Source: Roseateles violae
GTDB taxonomy: Bacteria; Pseudomonadota; Gammaproteobacteria; Burkholderiales; Burkholderiaceae_C
Assembly (NCBI RefSeq): GCF_030410485.1
Contig: NZ_JAUHHC010000002.1
Span: 62,001-126,000, forward strand
DNA: 64,000 bases
Reading direction: 5' to 3'
The notes under the pieces were generated by a model. That model made no database searches. It was not told the DNA's origin and saw only the letters and a program-made list of their open reading frames with translations. Below are positions 17,114 to 26,528 of this stretch, piece by piece. Positions within the stretch are counted from its first letter, which is position 1; every line of letters begins with the position of its first letter. The position numbers and the translations under genes were made by a program.

Positions 17114-20044
17114 CTAAGGGCTGTCGAGCAGCTTGACGCTGGGGCGTAACAGTTCGACCCGACTGACCACGCGCGGGCCGTCCTGCTCGATGCTCAGCAC
17201 CGCGCTGCGCCGCGGCAGCAGCGCGCGCACCAGGCCCAGGCCCAGCACGCCGCCGGGCAGCAGCGCGACATTGAAGCCCTCGGGCAATTGGCCGGTATTG
17301 CTGATCTCGATGGCGACGCTGCTGCTGCCGCAGCTGAGCCGGCAGCTGACGGCATCGTCCGGCCCATGCTTGACCGCATTGCTGAGCAGCTCGTTGAGGC
17401 TCAGCGCGATCGGGATCGACTCGGCCTCGGGCAGCATCCAGCGCTCGGCCGTCTCGCCCTCGATCTGCACGGCGATGCCCTGGCCGGAGCTGCGCTGCAC
17501 CGAGCCCACGATGGCCTCGACGACGCGCCGCAGGCCCAGCGGCCCGCTGCTGCCGACCTGCAGGCCGTAGACCTGGGCGATCGCATTGACCTGGCCGACC
17601 GCCTCGTTGATGACGCCGGCGACCTCAGGCCGGCGCGCGGCGATCTGCTGCAGCAGGCCGGCGACGCCCTGCAGATTGTTCTTGATGCGGTGGTGCACCT
17701 CGCGCACCAGCAGCTCGCGCTGCGCGATCGCCGCCTGCAGCCGCGCTTCCTCGGCGGCGCGCTGCTCGGTGACGTCGCTGGCGACGACCAGCAGCTGTTC
17801 CGGCGCGCCGTCCGCGCCGCCGCCCTCGGCGCTGCCGGCCAGCTGCAGAAAGCGCGCGTCCCAGATGCGCTGGCGCTCGCCGGCGCCAAGCCGGTATTCG
17901 CGCTGCATCGGGGCGCCCGACAGCAGCGCCTCCCGCATATCGCGGCGGATTGGCTCGGCCTGCTCGGCGCCGAACAGCTGCTCGGGCCCGGCGCCCAGCA
18001 GCTGCTGCTCGCTGCGCCCGGCCAGCGCGAGCGCGGCCTGGTTGATCTGCACAATCGCCAGCGTCTGGGCATCGTGCAGGCTGATCGCCAGCGGCGCCGC
18101 CTCGATGATGCGCGACAGCGAGGCCTGGGCGCGCTGCGTCAGCGCCTCGGCCTGCCGGCGCCGCTCGATATCGAGCAGCGCATAGGTCAGCTGGCGACCG
18201 CTGTGCGGCGTGCCGGTGACGACGGCATTGCCGACGACCCAGAACTCGCGCCCGTCGCGCGCCTGCAGCCGGCATTCGAAGCTGTCGGTCTGGCCCTCGT
18301 CGAACTCGTCGAGATAGCGGCGGCGGAACGGGTGCTCGGGCTCCGGCGTGGCCACCGTGCTCATGTCCTGGCCGAGGAACTGGGCCAGATCGCCGCCGAA
18401 CATGCGCCGTGCCGAGCGGTTCATCCATTCGATGCCGCCGCGGCCGACGGTGACGATGCCGATCAGGACCGAATCGAGCACCGTGCGCTCGCGCTCGGTC
18501 TGCAGCAGCAGCGACTGCTGGGCGCGCCGGCGATCGTCGACATTGACATAGGTGGCGATGAAGCCTTCCTGCGGAGCGCCGGGCCGCATCGGGCGCACGC
18601 TGATCTGCATCCACAGCGCCGTGCCATCCTGACGGCGCACGCGGCGCTCGCCGCGCCACAGGCCCTCGGCCGCGACCGCCTGCTGGACCAGGGCCAGTTG
18701 CTGGCGGTATTCGTCGGCGTTGTCGAACAGCTGCTGGTGGTCGAGCCCGGCGAGCTCGTGGATGCGGTAGCCGGTCAGCGCCGCCAGCGCGTCGTTGGCG
18801 CGGGTGATGCGGCCCTGGCGGACGATCGCGATGCCGACATCGGACAGGCTGAACATCAGCTCGCGGTCGCGCTCGGCCGCCTCCAGCTCGGCCTGCTGCG
18901 CCTTCAGCTGCTCGCTTCGCGTCTCGGCCTGCTGCTGCGCCGTCACGTCCAGGGTCACGACCGAGGTGGTGCGCTTGCCCGAGGCCAGCCGTCCCGGCTC
19001 GACCCGGGTCAGCAGCCAGCGCCGGCCCAGTTCCGGATGGCGCACCGCATAGCGGACCTCGGTGCGCTCGCCCTTCTTGAGCGCCTGCTGCAGGCGCTCG
19101 AACTCGGGCAGCGAGGCCGGCTCGACCACGTCGCGGCCTATGCCCTGCAGGCCGGCCAGTCCGGCGCGCTGGCCGCCCAGGCTGCCACCCTCCAGCGAGG
19201 ACGGCCGTGGCCGCAGCCAGCCGGTGTCCTGCTGGAAGGTGGCCAGGCCCACGCCGGCGGTGTCCATCAGGGCGTCCAGCTGCTGGTGCGCCAGATCGCG
19301 CTCCTGTTCGGAGCTGCGGTCTTCCAGCACGGCCATGAAGCGCCGCGCCGCCGTGCCGGCGGTCTGCAGCGGCTGCAGCCGTCCCTGCAGCCAGCGCGTG
19401 CGCCCCAGCGGGTCGACCAGGCTGGCCTGGGTGCGCAGCATCCCGGTGCCGGCCAGCAGCGCGTCGGCGACGCGGCCCAGCGGGCGGTCCCAGGCCAGCA
19501 ACTGCTGCAGCGCCGGCTCGGCCTGGTGCAGGGTGGCCGGCGCCTGCAGGCTCAGCGCGCTGAAGGCGCCATTGCTTTTCAGCAGCAAGCCGTGCTCGTC
19601 ATACAGCACCAGGGCCAGCGGGCTCAGCTCGAACCACTGGGCAATCTCGCTCTGCGCCCGCTCGGCCTGTTCGCGCGCGGCCAGCTCGGCGCTGCAGTCC
19701 TGCAGCGCCAGCAAGGTCAGCGGCGGCTTGCCGGCAGCGGCCAGCGCATGCTGCATCGCGCGCAGCCGGCGCTCGCGGCCGCTGCCGTCGAGCAGGCGGA
19801 ATTCGTTCGGCGCCACCGGCTGCAGCAGCGCGGCGGCGTCCAGACCCTGCAATTGCGCGGGTTCGCGACCGCACAGCGCGGCAAAGACCTGGTTGGCGGC
19901 GATCAGGCGCTGCGCGCCGTCGACCACCAGGGCCGGGAAGGGCGAGGCCCAGAAGATCCTGACCAGCTCCTCGGCCCAGTCGCCGGCGGCCGCGCTCGGC
20001 GCCGGCATTGCGGCATCGGTGGGGAAGGAGGGCGGGGCGGCCAT
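17114..20044 (-). CDS. Multi-PAS HisKA_2-type sensor histidine kinase
   Basis: A 976-residue soluble kinase with about six successive PAS domains (beginning near residues 16, 140, 250, 385, 510 and 650) and a C-terminal HisKA_2/HATPase module. The phospho-acceptor motif is VHHRIKNNLQ (His784/785); ATP-site motifs are SLNELLSNAVKHG and LGLGLVRALL. This is the HWE/HisKA_2 class. The ATG at 20044 is chosen; a GTG at 20083 abuts the upstream stop, but the 13 extra codons include AGG, AAA and ACT, unlike the strong GC3 bias of the gene. The neighbours are a degenerate EAL-HDOD gene upstream and the ANTAR regulator downstream. Confidence 0.88.
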   Translation of the reverse strand: MAAPPSFPTDAAMPAPSAAAGDWAEELVRIFWASPFPALVVDGAQRLIAANQVFAALCGREPAQLQGLDAAALLQPVAPNEFRLLDGSGRERRLRAMQHALAAAGKPPLTLLALQDCSAELAAREQAERAQSEIAQWFELSPLALVLYDEHGLLLKSNGAFSALSLQAPATLHQAEPALQQLLAWDRPLGRVADALLAGTGMLRTQASLVDPLGRTRWLQGRLQPLQTAGTAARRFMAVLEDRSSEQERDLAHQQLDALMDTAGVGLATFQQDTGWLRPRPSSLEGGSLGGQRAGLAGLQGIGRDVVEPASLPEFERLQQALKKGERTEVRYAVRHPELGRRWLLTRVEPGRLASGKRTTSVVTLDVTAQQQAETRSEQLKAQQAELEAAERDRELMFSLSDVGIAIVRQGRITRANDALAALTGYRIHELAGLDHQQLFDNADEYRQQLALVQQAVAAEGLWRGERRVRRQDGTALWMQISVRPMRPGAPQEGFIATYVNVDDRRRAQQSLLLQTERERTVLDSVLIGIVTVGRGGIEWMNRSARRMFGGDLAQFLGQDMSTVATPEPEHPFRRRYLDEFDEGQTDSFECRLQARDGREFWVVGNAVVTGTPHSGRQLTYALLDIERRRQAEALTQRAQASLSRIIEAAPLAISLHDAQTLAIVQINQAALALAGRSEQQLLGAGPEQLFGAEQAEPIRRDMREALLSGAPMQREYRLGAGERQRIWDARFLQLAGSAEGGGADGAPEQLLVVASDVTEQRAAEEARLQAAIAQRELLVREVHHRIKNNLQGVAGLLQQIAARRPEVAGVINEAVGQVNAIAQVYGLQVGSSGPLGLRRVVEAIVGSVQRSSGQGIAVQIEGETAERWMLPEAESIPIALSLNELLSNAVKHGPDDAVSCRLSCGSSSVAIEISNTGQLPEGFNVALLPGGVLGLGLVRALLPRRSAVLSIEQDGPRVVSRVELLRPSVKLLDSP

Positions 20045-20083
20045 GGCCCGCAGTTTAGTGTCGAGCCTGGAAGCCTTCGTCAC

Positions 20084-21262
20084 TCATTCCAGCTGCGCGG
20101 ACTTGGCCAGCGCGCGCAGCACGCACTGGTTGATCTCGTCGGCGCCCAGCATCAGCTGCTCGGCGGCGGCGCGGTAGTCGTAGACCGACTCGTGCTCGAC
20201 CGCGCGCACCAGCTCCAGATAGGGCTGGTAGGGGCCGGTCTCCTCGACCAGGGCCTGACGCACCCGCTCGGGCACGGGGATGGCCTGCAGCAGCTTGGCG
20301 AAGGGCTGCTTCAGCATATGGTCGAGCAGCGAGAACAGGCCGCAGACGAACATCTCGTCGCGCATCTCGCGATCGTCCATGCTGGCGGCCAGCTCCTCCA
20401 TCAGGATGCCGCGGCGCAGCGCGGCGAACATCACCGGCCGCATCGCATGGTCCTTGCTGGCCGTGGTCAGCAGCAGGGCCAGCCAGCGCTTCAGCCGCGC
20501 ATAGCCCAAGAGCATGATCGCGTGGCGGAAGCTGCTGACCTCGACCGTCAGGCCGAAGGCGGCCGAATTCATATAGCGCAAGAGCTTGAAGGCCAGGCTC
20601 GGGTCGCGCTGCAGCGTCTGCTCCAGGCGCTCGATGTCCTCGCCCTGGTCCAGGCGCGACATCAGCTCGACGATCACCTGCAGATCGGCCTGGATCTCGC
20701 TGCGCACGGCGCCGGCCGGAGCCTCGTAGGCGCCCTGCATGGGCCAGCCCAGCACGCCCTGGGCGCCGCGCCGGAAGGCGGCGTCGATGTCCTCGGCGCT
20801 GCGCAGGCCGCACAGCAGCCGGGGCAGCGCCGTCTCGGTGCCGCCGCGGCTTTCATCGTCCAGGTCCAGCACCGCGTACTTGAAGCAGGGCAGCAGCTCG
20901 GCCGCCAGCGGCGCGGTCGGGCGGCCCTTCAGCAGCAGCTGGTTGCCATGTTTCTTCAGCGCCAGCAGCAACTCGCCATGGACCGCATCGCCGGCCATGA
21001 AGGCGGGCAGCTCGATCATCAGATTGGGGCTGGGCGCGCTGCGCAGCAGGCCTTCCAGCAGCGACTCGCTGAGCACGTTCAGCACGACCTGGCCGCCACC
21101 GGCCGGCCAGACCTCGGCCACGGCGGCCAGCAGCTCGGCCGCTTCCAGCCTGGCATCGGGGCGCAGCGGGACGACGGTGAGCCGGGTGGCCGCGACCGTG
21201 CGTTGCGGATCGATCAGCGGGGCGTAGCCGAGCGCGACGGCGCCCAGGATGGGATGGTTCAT
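20084..21262 (-). CDS. EAL-HDOD (YuxH-like) signalling protein
   Basis: A 392-residue protein with a degenerate EAL-like N-terminal half and an HDOD domain in the C-terminal half (about 195-375: LARLEQTLQRDP-type helices, LLRYMNSAAF, HAIMLLGYARLKRWL). The catalytic EAL, DDFG and ETxE motifs are not visible, so no phosphodiesterase activity is expected. Related CdgJ/YuxH proteins act as motility or c-di-GMP effectors. It lies 15 bases after flgL and could be read from the flagellar operon, which fits a motility role. The activity is inferred from family only. Confidence 0.82.
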   Translation of the reverse strand: MNHPILGAVALGYAPLIDPQRTVAATRLTVVPLRPDARLEAAELLAAVAEVWPAGGGQVVLNVLSESLLEGLLRSAPSPNLMIELPAFMAGDAVHGELLLALKKHGNQLLLKGRPTAPLAAELLPCFKYAVLDLDDESRGGTETALPRLLCGLRSAEDIDAAFRRGAQGVLGWPMQGAYEAPAGAVRSEIQADLQVIVELMSRLDQGEDIERLEQTLQRDPSLAFKLLRYMNSAAFGLTVEVSSFRHAIMLLGYARLKRWLALLLTTASKDHAMRPVMFAALRRGILMEELAASMDDREMRDEMFVCGLFSLLDHMLKQPFAKLLQAIPVPERVRQALVEETGPYQPYLELVRAVEHESVYDYRAAAEQLMLGADEINQCVLRALAKSAQLE

Positions 21263-21277
21263 CTAGTCGGGGCTAAC

Positions 21278-22492
21278 TCAGAGATTGATGTACTGGAACA
21301 GAGACATTTTCTGTACCGAGGCATAGGTCTTCAGGGCGGCATCGTAGCCGCTCTGCTGGTTCTGGAAGTCGGCGATGCCCGAGATCATGTCCAGGTCTTC
21401 GGCCGCCGAGCGTTCGCTTTCGTTGTAGAGCTTAAGGGCGCCGAGGCGCGACTCGCTGCCGTCAAGATTGTTCAGGCTTTCGCCAACGGCGGCGCGCGCG
21501 TTCTGCAGATTGCCCAGCACTGCATCGAGGTCGCGCAAACCTAGCGCGTTGGCCTGCGCCAACTGCGTGTCGCTGCGCTGCGGGCTCTTCAATTCGCTGA
21601 CCAGACGATCCAGCACATCGAACACGCCCAGATCCTTGGTCGATGGCTTGATCTCGAAACGATCGCCATCGAGGGCGGAGCCCGTCAGCGTGATCGAAAT
21701 TCCTTCGAATTCGATCGCTTTACCGGAGGCAAAAGGACCGCCTGCCACCGTGTTGCCCAGGCTGTCGATCACCGTATAACGGGCGCCGGCGCCACTGCCG
21801 ACGACTTGCAGTTCATAGCTTGCGCCGGTCAGCAGCGAGGGATCGGTGACGCGGCCGGAATCGATCCAGCTTTGCTGCGCCGCGCCGGGGTCAAACAGAT
21901 TCGGCAGCACGCCGGTCTCGAACACCCCATTGCCGCGGACTGCCTGGGTCCAGGCGGAGCGGCCATCGACGCTGAGCGGATAGCTTTCGATCGCGCCCCC
22001 GCCCTGGGCCGTGCCGGCGGTGCCGGCGAACTGCACGCCGGTGGGAGTGTCAATGAAGGGGGCTCCGCCGGAACCCTGGCCGGCGAAAAGGAAGCCGCCG
22101 GTGCCGTCGGAGCGATTCGCAAGCGCGAACAGCTGACCGCGCAGACCGGTCACTTTCTGTGCCAGGCTTTGGCGCTCCGCGTCGCTGTAGCTGGCATTGC
22201 CGGCGGCCACCATTGCTTCCCGCACCTGCTGAAGCAGCTCGTTGGCATCGCCCAGGGCCGATTCGCCCAGCGCCATGCTGTTGCGGCTGGCCTCGAGCGC
22301 GCGCTGGTTGGCGTTGGCCCGGTTGATTGCCATCAGGGCGCGCTCGGCCCGAGCCGCAGCGGTCGGATCGTCGCTGGCCTTGCCGACCCGCTTGCCGGAA
22401 GTTAGCTGGGTCTGGGTCTCCTGCATCTGCTGCTGGCGATGCTGGAGATTGGTGATGCTGGCGTCGAAAAGATTGGCAGTGGACAGGCGCAT
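21278..22492 (-). CDS. flgL: Hook-filament junction protein FlgL (HAP3)
   Basis: Second hook-associated protein, joining FlgK to flagellin. The N-terminal flagellin-like coiled-coil region is clear (MRLSTANLFDASITNLQ, LTSGKRVGKASDDPTAA), as is the C-terminal helical partner (ending VQKMSLFQYINL). The 404-residue length is typical. The ATG at 22492 is used; a TTG four codons upstream is less likely. The central surface-exposed part has more A/T-ending codons than the export genes. It follows flgK by 14 bases in the flg operon. Confidence 0.95.
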   Translation of the reverse strand: MRLSTANLFDASITNLQHRQQQMQETQTQLTSGKRVGKASDDPTAAARAERALMAINRANANQRALEASRNSMALGESALGDANELLQQVREAMVAAGNASYSDAERQSLAQKVTGLRGQLFALANRSDGTGGFLFAGQGSGGAPFIDTPTGVQFAGTAGTAQGGGAIESYPLSVDGRSAWTQAVRGNGVFETGVLPNLFDPGAAQQSWIDSGRVTDPSLLTGASYELQVVGSGAGARYTVIDSLGNTVAGGPFASGKAIEFEGISITLTGSALDGDRFEIKPSTKDLGVFDVLDRLVSELKSPQRSDTQLAQANALGLRDLDAVLGNLQNARAAVGESLNNLDGSESRLGALKLYNESERSAAEDLDMISGIADFQNQQSGYDAALKTYASVQKMSLFQYINL

Positions 22493-22506
22493 GGTCGCTT
22501 TCAATC

Positions 22507-24501
22507 TCAGGCGGCGAGTTTCAGCAGTTCGTCGAACAGGCTCTGGGCGACCTGCAGGACCTTGGCGGCGGCTTGATACCCCTGCTGGAACTGCATCAGT
22601 CGCGCCGCTTCCTCGTCGATATTGACGCCGGCCTGACCCGCACGCGTCGCCTCGGCATCGGAGGCGACGGTTGTCGAGACTTCGGCCAGATAGTTGGCGC
22701 CCTGGACGCGGGCACCGATCTCGCTCATTGCGGTCGCATAGGCGCCGGTGACGGTGGCGCCTCCGGTGATACTGCCGTCTGCCAACAGCCGGCGGCCGAT
22801 GATGGTTTCGTCTTGGATACTCAGGAATGCCTTGGCATTGCCGTTGTTGGTGGCGCTGAACTTGGTGGCTTCAAGCGTGACGGTGTCACCCTTGCGGGGT
22901 GTGCCATTAAGCGTGAGTTCAAAGCCGAGATCGATGGCCGGGCTGGCATTCGGTTGGTTGCCGATTGCCTGGCCGGCCTTCCAGATGCCGTCCAGCACCG
23001 TGCCGTCGGCCAGCGTGACCGTGTATTGCAGCTGGGCTGGATCGGCCGGGTCAGGGTCGCCAAAGGCGACCGTCATCGGCGCCAGGCTGGTATCGAGGCG
23101 GCCGTTGGCCGCACGCAGCGAATCGATCGTCGCGGTACCGGTGTTGCTCACGGCGGTACTGCCGGTCAGCGGCGAGGCGGCCGCAATGCCGCTGGGCTGA
23201 TCGAGCACGCGCTTCATCTCGAGGGCGCCCTGCGCAACCGGCTCGATGATGAAGGAATCTGAAACGCCGGGGGCGGCGCCGATGAAGTCCACCTTGAAGC
23301 CGTCGACCGAGTCGCCGTCATACACAGTGCGGGTCAGGCCGTCGGAAAGGCGTGTCAGCTGGTAGACGCCGGGCGTCCCGGACGGGTCGGATTGCAGCTT
23401 GTAGGCACTGGCCTGCAACTGGCTGGCGTCATTGATGGTGACCTGCACCCTGCTGAGGAAATTGCCGCTGGCGTCCCGCTCGTTGGTGCTGGCCGGCAGC
23501 GAACGCGGTGCGCCAAACGCGAACATCGGCGCGCCCTTGCCCGGCGGATCGGACAGGTCCAGACCCAGGGCCTGCTGTTCGTTGACCCGGCTGGCCAGCG
23601 CTGTCGCCATCTGGCCGAGCTGATTGCGCGCGTTCTGCAGATCATCGTTCTGGTATTGCAGCAGGGCGGTGATCGAGCCGCCGGTCAGCACGCTGGGATC
23701 GAGCGTGCGGTTGCCGCTGGCTTCGGTGATGCTCAACGTCGCGCGGCTGCCGTCATATGGATCCTGCGTCACCGCCAGTTCCTGAGCCTGGGCGCCCAAC
23801 ACGAGGCGCTGACCCCCACCGATGAACACCCCTACCGTGCCATCGTCGGCCTTCAGTGTGCTGACCTGGATGTATTGGCCCAACTGCGAGATCAGCTCGT
23901 CGCGTTTGTCGAGCAGATCATTGGGCGTATGGCCGCTGCCGTTGGCGCGGGCAATTTGGCTGTTGGCGGCAGCTATCTGTTTGCTGAGCTGGTTGACGAC
24001 GCCCACATTGGCCTTCAGATCGCTGACCACGCCGGCCTGCAGGCTGGTCAACTGCTGCCCCGCGCTCGAGAAGCGCGCGGCCAATTCCTCGGCCCGACCC
24101 AGCACGACCTGACGCGCAGAGAGGTCGGACGGGCGGCTGATCACATCGACCATCGCGTTGAGAAACTGGCTCGTCGCATAACCAATGCCTGCCTCGCCGG
24201 TCGGGAAGATCTTCTCCAACTGCGACAACTGCTCAGAGCGAGTCTGATCCATATAGGCGACCGACTTACTGCTGGCCGCCTCCTTAGTCAGGAATTCGTT
24301 GTGCGAGCGCATCACCGTCTCGACATTGACGCCGCGGCCGAAGAAGCCGGCGCCGCTGTACTGGCCGTCCGCAGTCGCCAGCACCACCGACTGACGCGAA
24401 TAGCCGGGCGTGTTGGCGTTGGCGATGTTCTGGCCTATGGTCTGCAATGCCGCCTGGTTGGCGAACATCGCCCGCATTCCCAATGACAGCAACGAGCTCA
24501 T
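22507..24501 (-). CDS. flgK: Hook-filament junction protein FlgK (HAP1)
   Basis: First hook-associated protein at the hook-filament junction. The N-terminus has the rod/hook family motif (NQAALQTIGQNIANANTPGY) and the C-terminus the matching helix (EEAARLMQFQQGYQAAAKVL). At 664 residues it carries a large variable middle domain of about 450 residues. That middle is relatively rich in Thr, Ser, Asp and Asn and in A/T-ending codons compared with the flanking conserved ends. It lies between flgJ and flgL in the usual order. Confidence 0.96.
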   Translation of the reverse strand: MSSLLSLGMRAMFANQAALQTIGQNIANANTPGYSRQSVVLATADGQYSGAGFFGRGVNVETVMRSHNEFLTKEAASSKSVAYMDQTRSEQLSQLEKIFPTGEAGIGYATSQFLNAMVDVISRPSDLSARQVVLGRAEELAARFSSAGQQLTSLQAGVVSDLKANVGVVNQLSKQIAAANSQIARANGSGHTPNDLLDKRDELISQLGQYIQVSTLKADDGTVGVFIGGGQRLVLGAQAQELAVTQDPYDGSRATLSITEASGNRTLDPSVLTGGSITALLQYQNDDLQNARNQLGQMATALASRVNEQQALGLDLSDPPGKGAPMFAFGAPRSLPASTNERDASGNFLSRVQVTINDASQLQASAYKLQSDPSGTPGVYQLTRLSDGLTRTVYDGDSVDGFKVDFIGAAPGVSDSFIIEPVAQGALEMKRVLDQPSGIAAASPLTGSTAVSNTGTATIDSLRAANGRLDTSLAPMTVAFGDPDPADPAQLQYTVTLADGTVLDGIWKAGQAIGNQPNASPAIDLGFELTLNGTPRKGDTVTLEATKFSATNNGNAKAFLSIQDETIIGRRLLADGSITGGATVTGAYATAMSEIGARVQGANYLAEVSTTVASDAEATRAGQAGVNIDEEAARLMQFQQGYQAAAKVLQVAQSLFDELLKLAA

Positions 24502-24511
24502 TCAGCCGTCC

Positions 24512-25372
24512 TCAAGCCATCGCGCGCTGCACGCGCACGGTCGTGTTGATGACCTTGGCCAGCTTGCTGGCGTATTCCGGATCGGTCGCGTAGCCGGCCT
24601 TCTGCAGGCCGCGGGCAAAGCCCTCGGCGCCGCCGCTCTGGGCCTGGGCGACCACATTGGCGTAGCGTTCGTTGCTGCCGATCAGGCGCGCATAGTCCTT
24701 GAAGGCTTCCTCGTAGCTGGCGTAGGCGCGGAACTTGGCCGTCACCTTCTGCGGCTTGCCGTCGATGTACTCGGTCGTCTGCACCTCGGCGACCTTGCCG
24801 GTCCAGTTCGACGTGGCCTTGATGCCGAAGACATTGAAGCTGGGGCTGCCGTCCCTGCCGGTGATCTCGCGCCGGCCCCAGCCCGATTCATGGGCGGCCT
24901 GGGCGATCATGAAGCTGGCCGGGATGCCGGTGGCGGCCTCGGCCGCCTTGGCCGCGCCGTCGTGCTTCTGAATGAAGGTCTGCACATGCGGGGCGATGCC
25001 CTTGGTGGCCAGCACCGGCAGCGGCTGCACGGCGTTCTTGGCCGCATCGTCCTTGAGGCCCATCTGGCGCTGCAGCTGGCGCTGGATCGCATCCGACAGG
25101 CCGCCGGGCAGGCCGGTCAGCTTGCCGGCGAACTGCGTGTCCAGCATCTCGGTGCCCATCTGGGTGGCCGAGTTCTCCAGCATGCCGGTCGACAGGGTCG
25201 AGGCGCGCATGCTCTTCATCACTTCCTGCATGAACAGCGACTCGAACTGCTTGGCCGCCTCCTTGATGCTCGACTTGGGGTCGCGCGCGGCGGCGGCGCG
25301 CAGCGCGTCGATCGAACGCGTGTCGCTCGTCAGGCTGTTGCCGGCGTTGAAGGGGGTGGAGGAGAGTGCCAT
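24512..25372 (-). CDS. flgJ: Rod-assembly protein and muramidase FlgJ
   Basis: Periplasmic rod-capping and peptidoglycan-cleaving protein. The N-terminal rod-binding domain (about residues 25-110, AAKQFESLFMQEVMKSMR) is followed by a glucosaminidase/lysozyme-like domain (about 130-280) with the putative catalytic Glu in AAHESGWG and conserved SFNVFGIKA. The dual-domain 286-residue form is the usual gamma/betaproteobacterial type. It follows flgI with one base between the genes. Confidence 0.95.
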   Translation of the reverse strand: MALSSTPFNAGNSLTSDTRSIDALRAAAARDPKSSIKEAAKQFESLFMQEVMKSMRASTLSTGMLENSATQMGTEMLDTQFAGKLTGLPGGLSDAIQRQLQRQMGLKDDAAKNAVQPLPVLATKGIAPHVQTFIQKHDGAAKAAEAATGIPASFMIAQAAHESGWGRREITGRDGSPSFNVFGIKATSNWTGKVAEVQTTEYIDGKPQKVTAKFRAYASYEEAFKDYARLIGSNERYANVVAQAQSGGAEGFARGLQKAGYATDPEYASKLAKVINTTVRVQRAMA

Positions 25373-25373
25373 C

Positions 25374-26486
25374 TCAGATCACCTCCAGCTCGGCGTTCAG
25401 CGCGCCGGCGCTCTTCATCGCCTGCAGGATGGCCAGCAGGTCTTGCGGGGTCGCGCCCAGCGAATTCAGCGCCTTGACGACATCGGCCAGTTTGGCACCG
25501 GCCGGCATCTGGATCAGCGTGCCGGGCTCCTGCTTCAGCGAGATGTCGGTCTTCTGGGCGACCACGGTCTGGCCGCCGGACAGCGCGTTGGGCTGGCTGA
25601 TCACCGGCGTCGAGCTGATCGTCACCGACAGATTGCCATGCGCGACCGCGCAGGCGGCCAGGGTGACCGACTGGTTCATCACCACCGAGCCGGTGCGCGC
25701 ATTGATGACGACGCGGGCGGCCGGCTCGACCAGGTCCAGTGGCAGGTTTTCCAGATCGGCCAGAAAGGTCACGCGGGCATCGCTGCCATTGGGAGCGCGC
25801 ACGCGCACCGAGCGGCCGTCCAGCGCCTGGGCCGTGCCCTCGCCCTTGGCGCGGTTGATCGCCTTGGCGACCGCGCGGGCGGTAGCGAAGTCGCTGGCGT
25901 TGAGGTCCAGCTGCACATAGTCGCTGGCCTGCAGCGCGGTCGGCACGCTGCGCTCGACCAGGGCGCCGGCGGGGATGCGGCCGGCGCTCAGATGATTGAT
26001 CTGCACCTTGGAGCCGCCGGCCGAGGCGCCGGCGCCGCCGACGACCAGATTGCCCTGGCCGATCGCGTAGACCTGGCCATCGGCGCCGCGCAGCGGCGTG
26101 GCGATCAGGGTGCCGCCGCGCAGGCTCTTGGCATTGCCCATCGAGGAGACATTGATGTCGATCTGCTGGCCCGGCTGGGCGAAGGCGGGCAGCTGGGCCG
26201 TCACCATCACGGCCGCGACATTGCGCGGCTGCATGGTGACGCCGGGCGGCAGCATGATGCCGAACTGCTGCAGCATCGCCGACAGGCTTTGCGCGGTGTA
26301 GGGGGTTTGGGTGGTCTGGTCGCCGGTGCCGTCGAGGCCCACGACCAGGCCGTAGCCGGTCAGCGCATTGGCGCGCACGCCTTGGACGGCGGCCACTTCC
26401 TTGATGCGGGCGGCGTGCGCCGGACCCGCCAGCACGGTGGCCAGGACGAGGAGGGCGCTGAGGAATCGGGCGGTGATGCTTGGCAT
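25374..26486 (-). CDS. flgI: Flagellar P-ring protein FlgI
   Basis: Periplasmic P-ring subunit. A Sec signal peptide covers residues 1-25 (hydrophobic LLVLATVLAG, cleavage after AHA), then ARIKEVAAVQGVRANALTGYGLVVGLDGTGDQ, which is characteristic of the family when read in parts. The length of 370 residues is standard. No good Shine-Dalgarno is visible; instead a stem-loop (26490-26514) sits three bases before the ATG, which could control translation. Confidence 0.97.
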   Translation of the reverse strand: MPSITARFLSALLVLATVLAGPAHAARIKEVAAVQGVRANALTGYGLVVGLDGTGDQTTQTPYTAQSLSAMLQQFGIMLPPGVTMQPRNVAAVMVTAQLPAFAQPGQQIDINVSSMGNAKSLRGGTLIATPLRGADGQVYAIGQGNLVVGGAGASAGGSKVQINHLSAGRIPAGALVERSVPTALQASDYVQLDLNASDFATARAVAKAINRAKGEGTAQALDGRSVRVRAPNGSDARVTFLADLENLPLDLVEPAARVVINARTGSVVMNQSVTLAACAVAHGNLSVTISSTPVISQPNALSGGQTVVAQKTDISLKQEPGTLIQMPAGAKLADVVKALNSLGATPQDLLAILQAMKSAGALNAELEVI

Positions 26487-26489
26487 GAC

Positions 26490-26514
26490 GGTCGTAGCGG
26501 AGACTGCTACAACC
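26490..26514 (-). promoter_or_regulatory. Stem-loop at the flgI translation start
   Basis: GGTCGTAGC and GCTACAACC form a nine-base-pair stem (one G-U) around a seven-base loop, ending three bases before the flgI ATG. No T-run follows, so it is not a simple terminator. It could hide or replace the ribosome-binding site of flgI, or be an mRNA processing element between flgH and flgI. Confidence 0.45.
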
Positions 26515-26528
26515 GATTCTGCGCATTC

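Noticed and set aside
17288-21544. A 1418-codon open frame on the plus strand
   Set aside because: It is antisense to the multi-PAS kinase, the EAL-HDOD gene and flgL; its composition (Gln, Arg, His, Ala-rich) is the mirror of high-GC coding DNA and no domain is recognisable.
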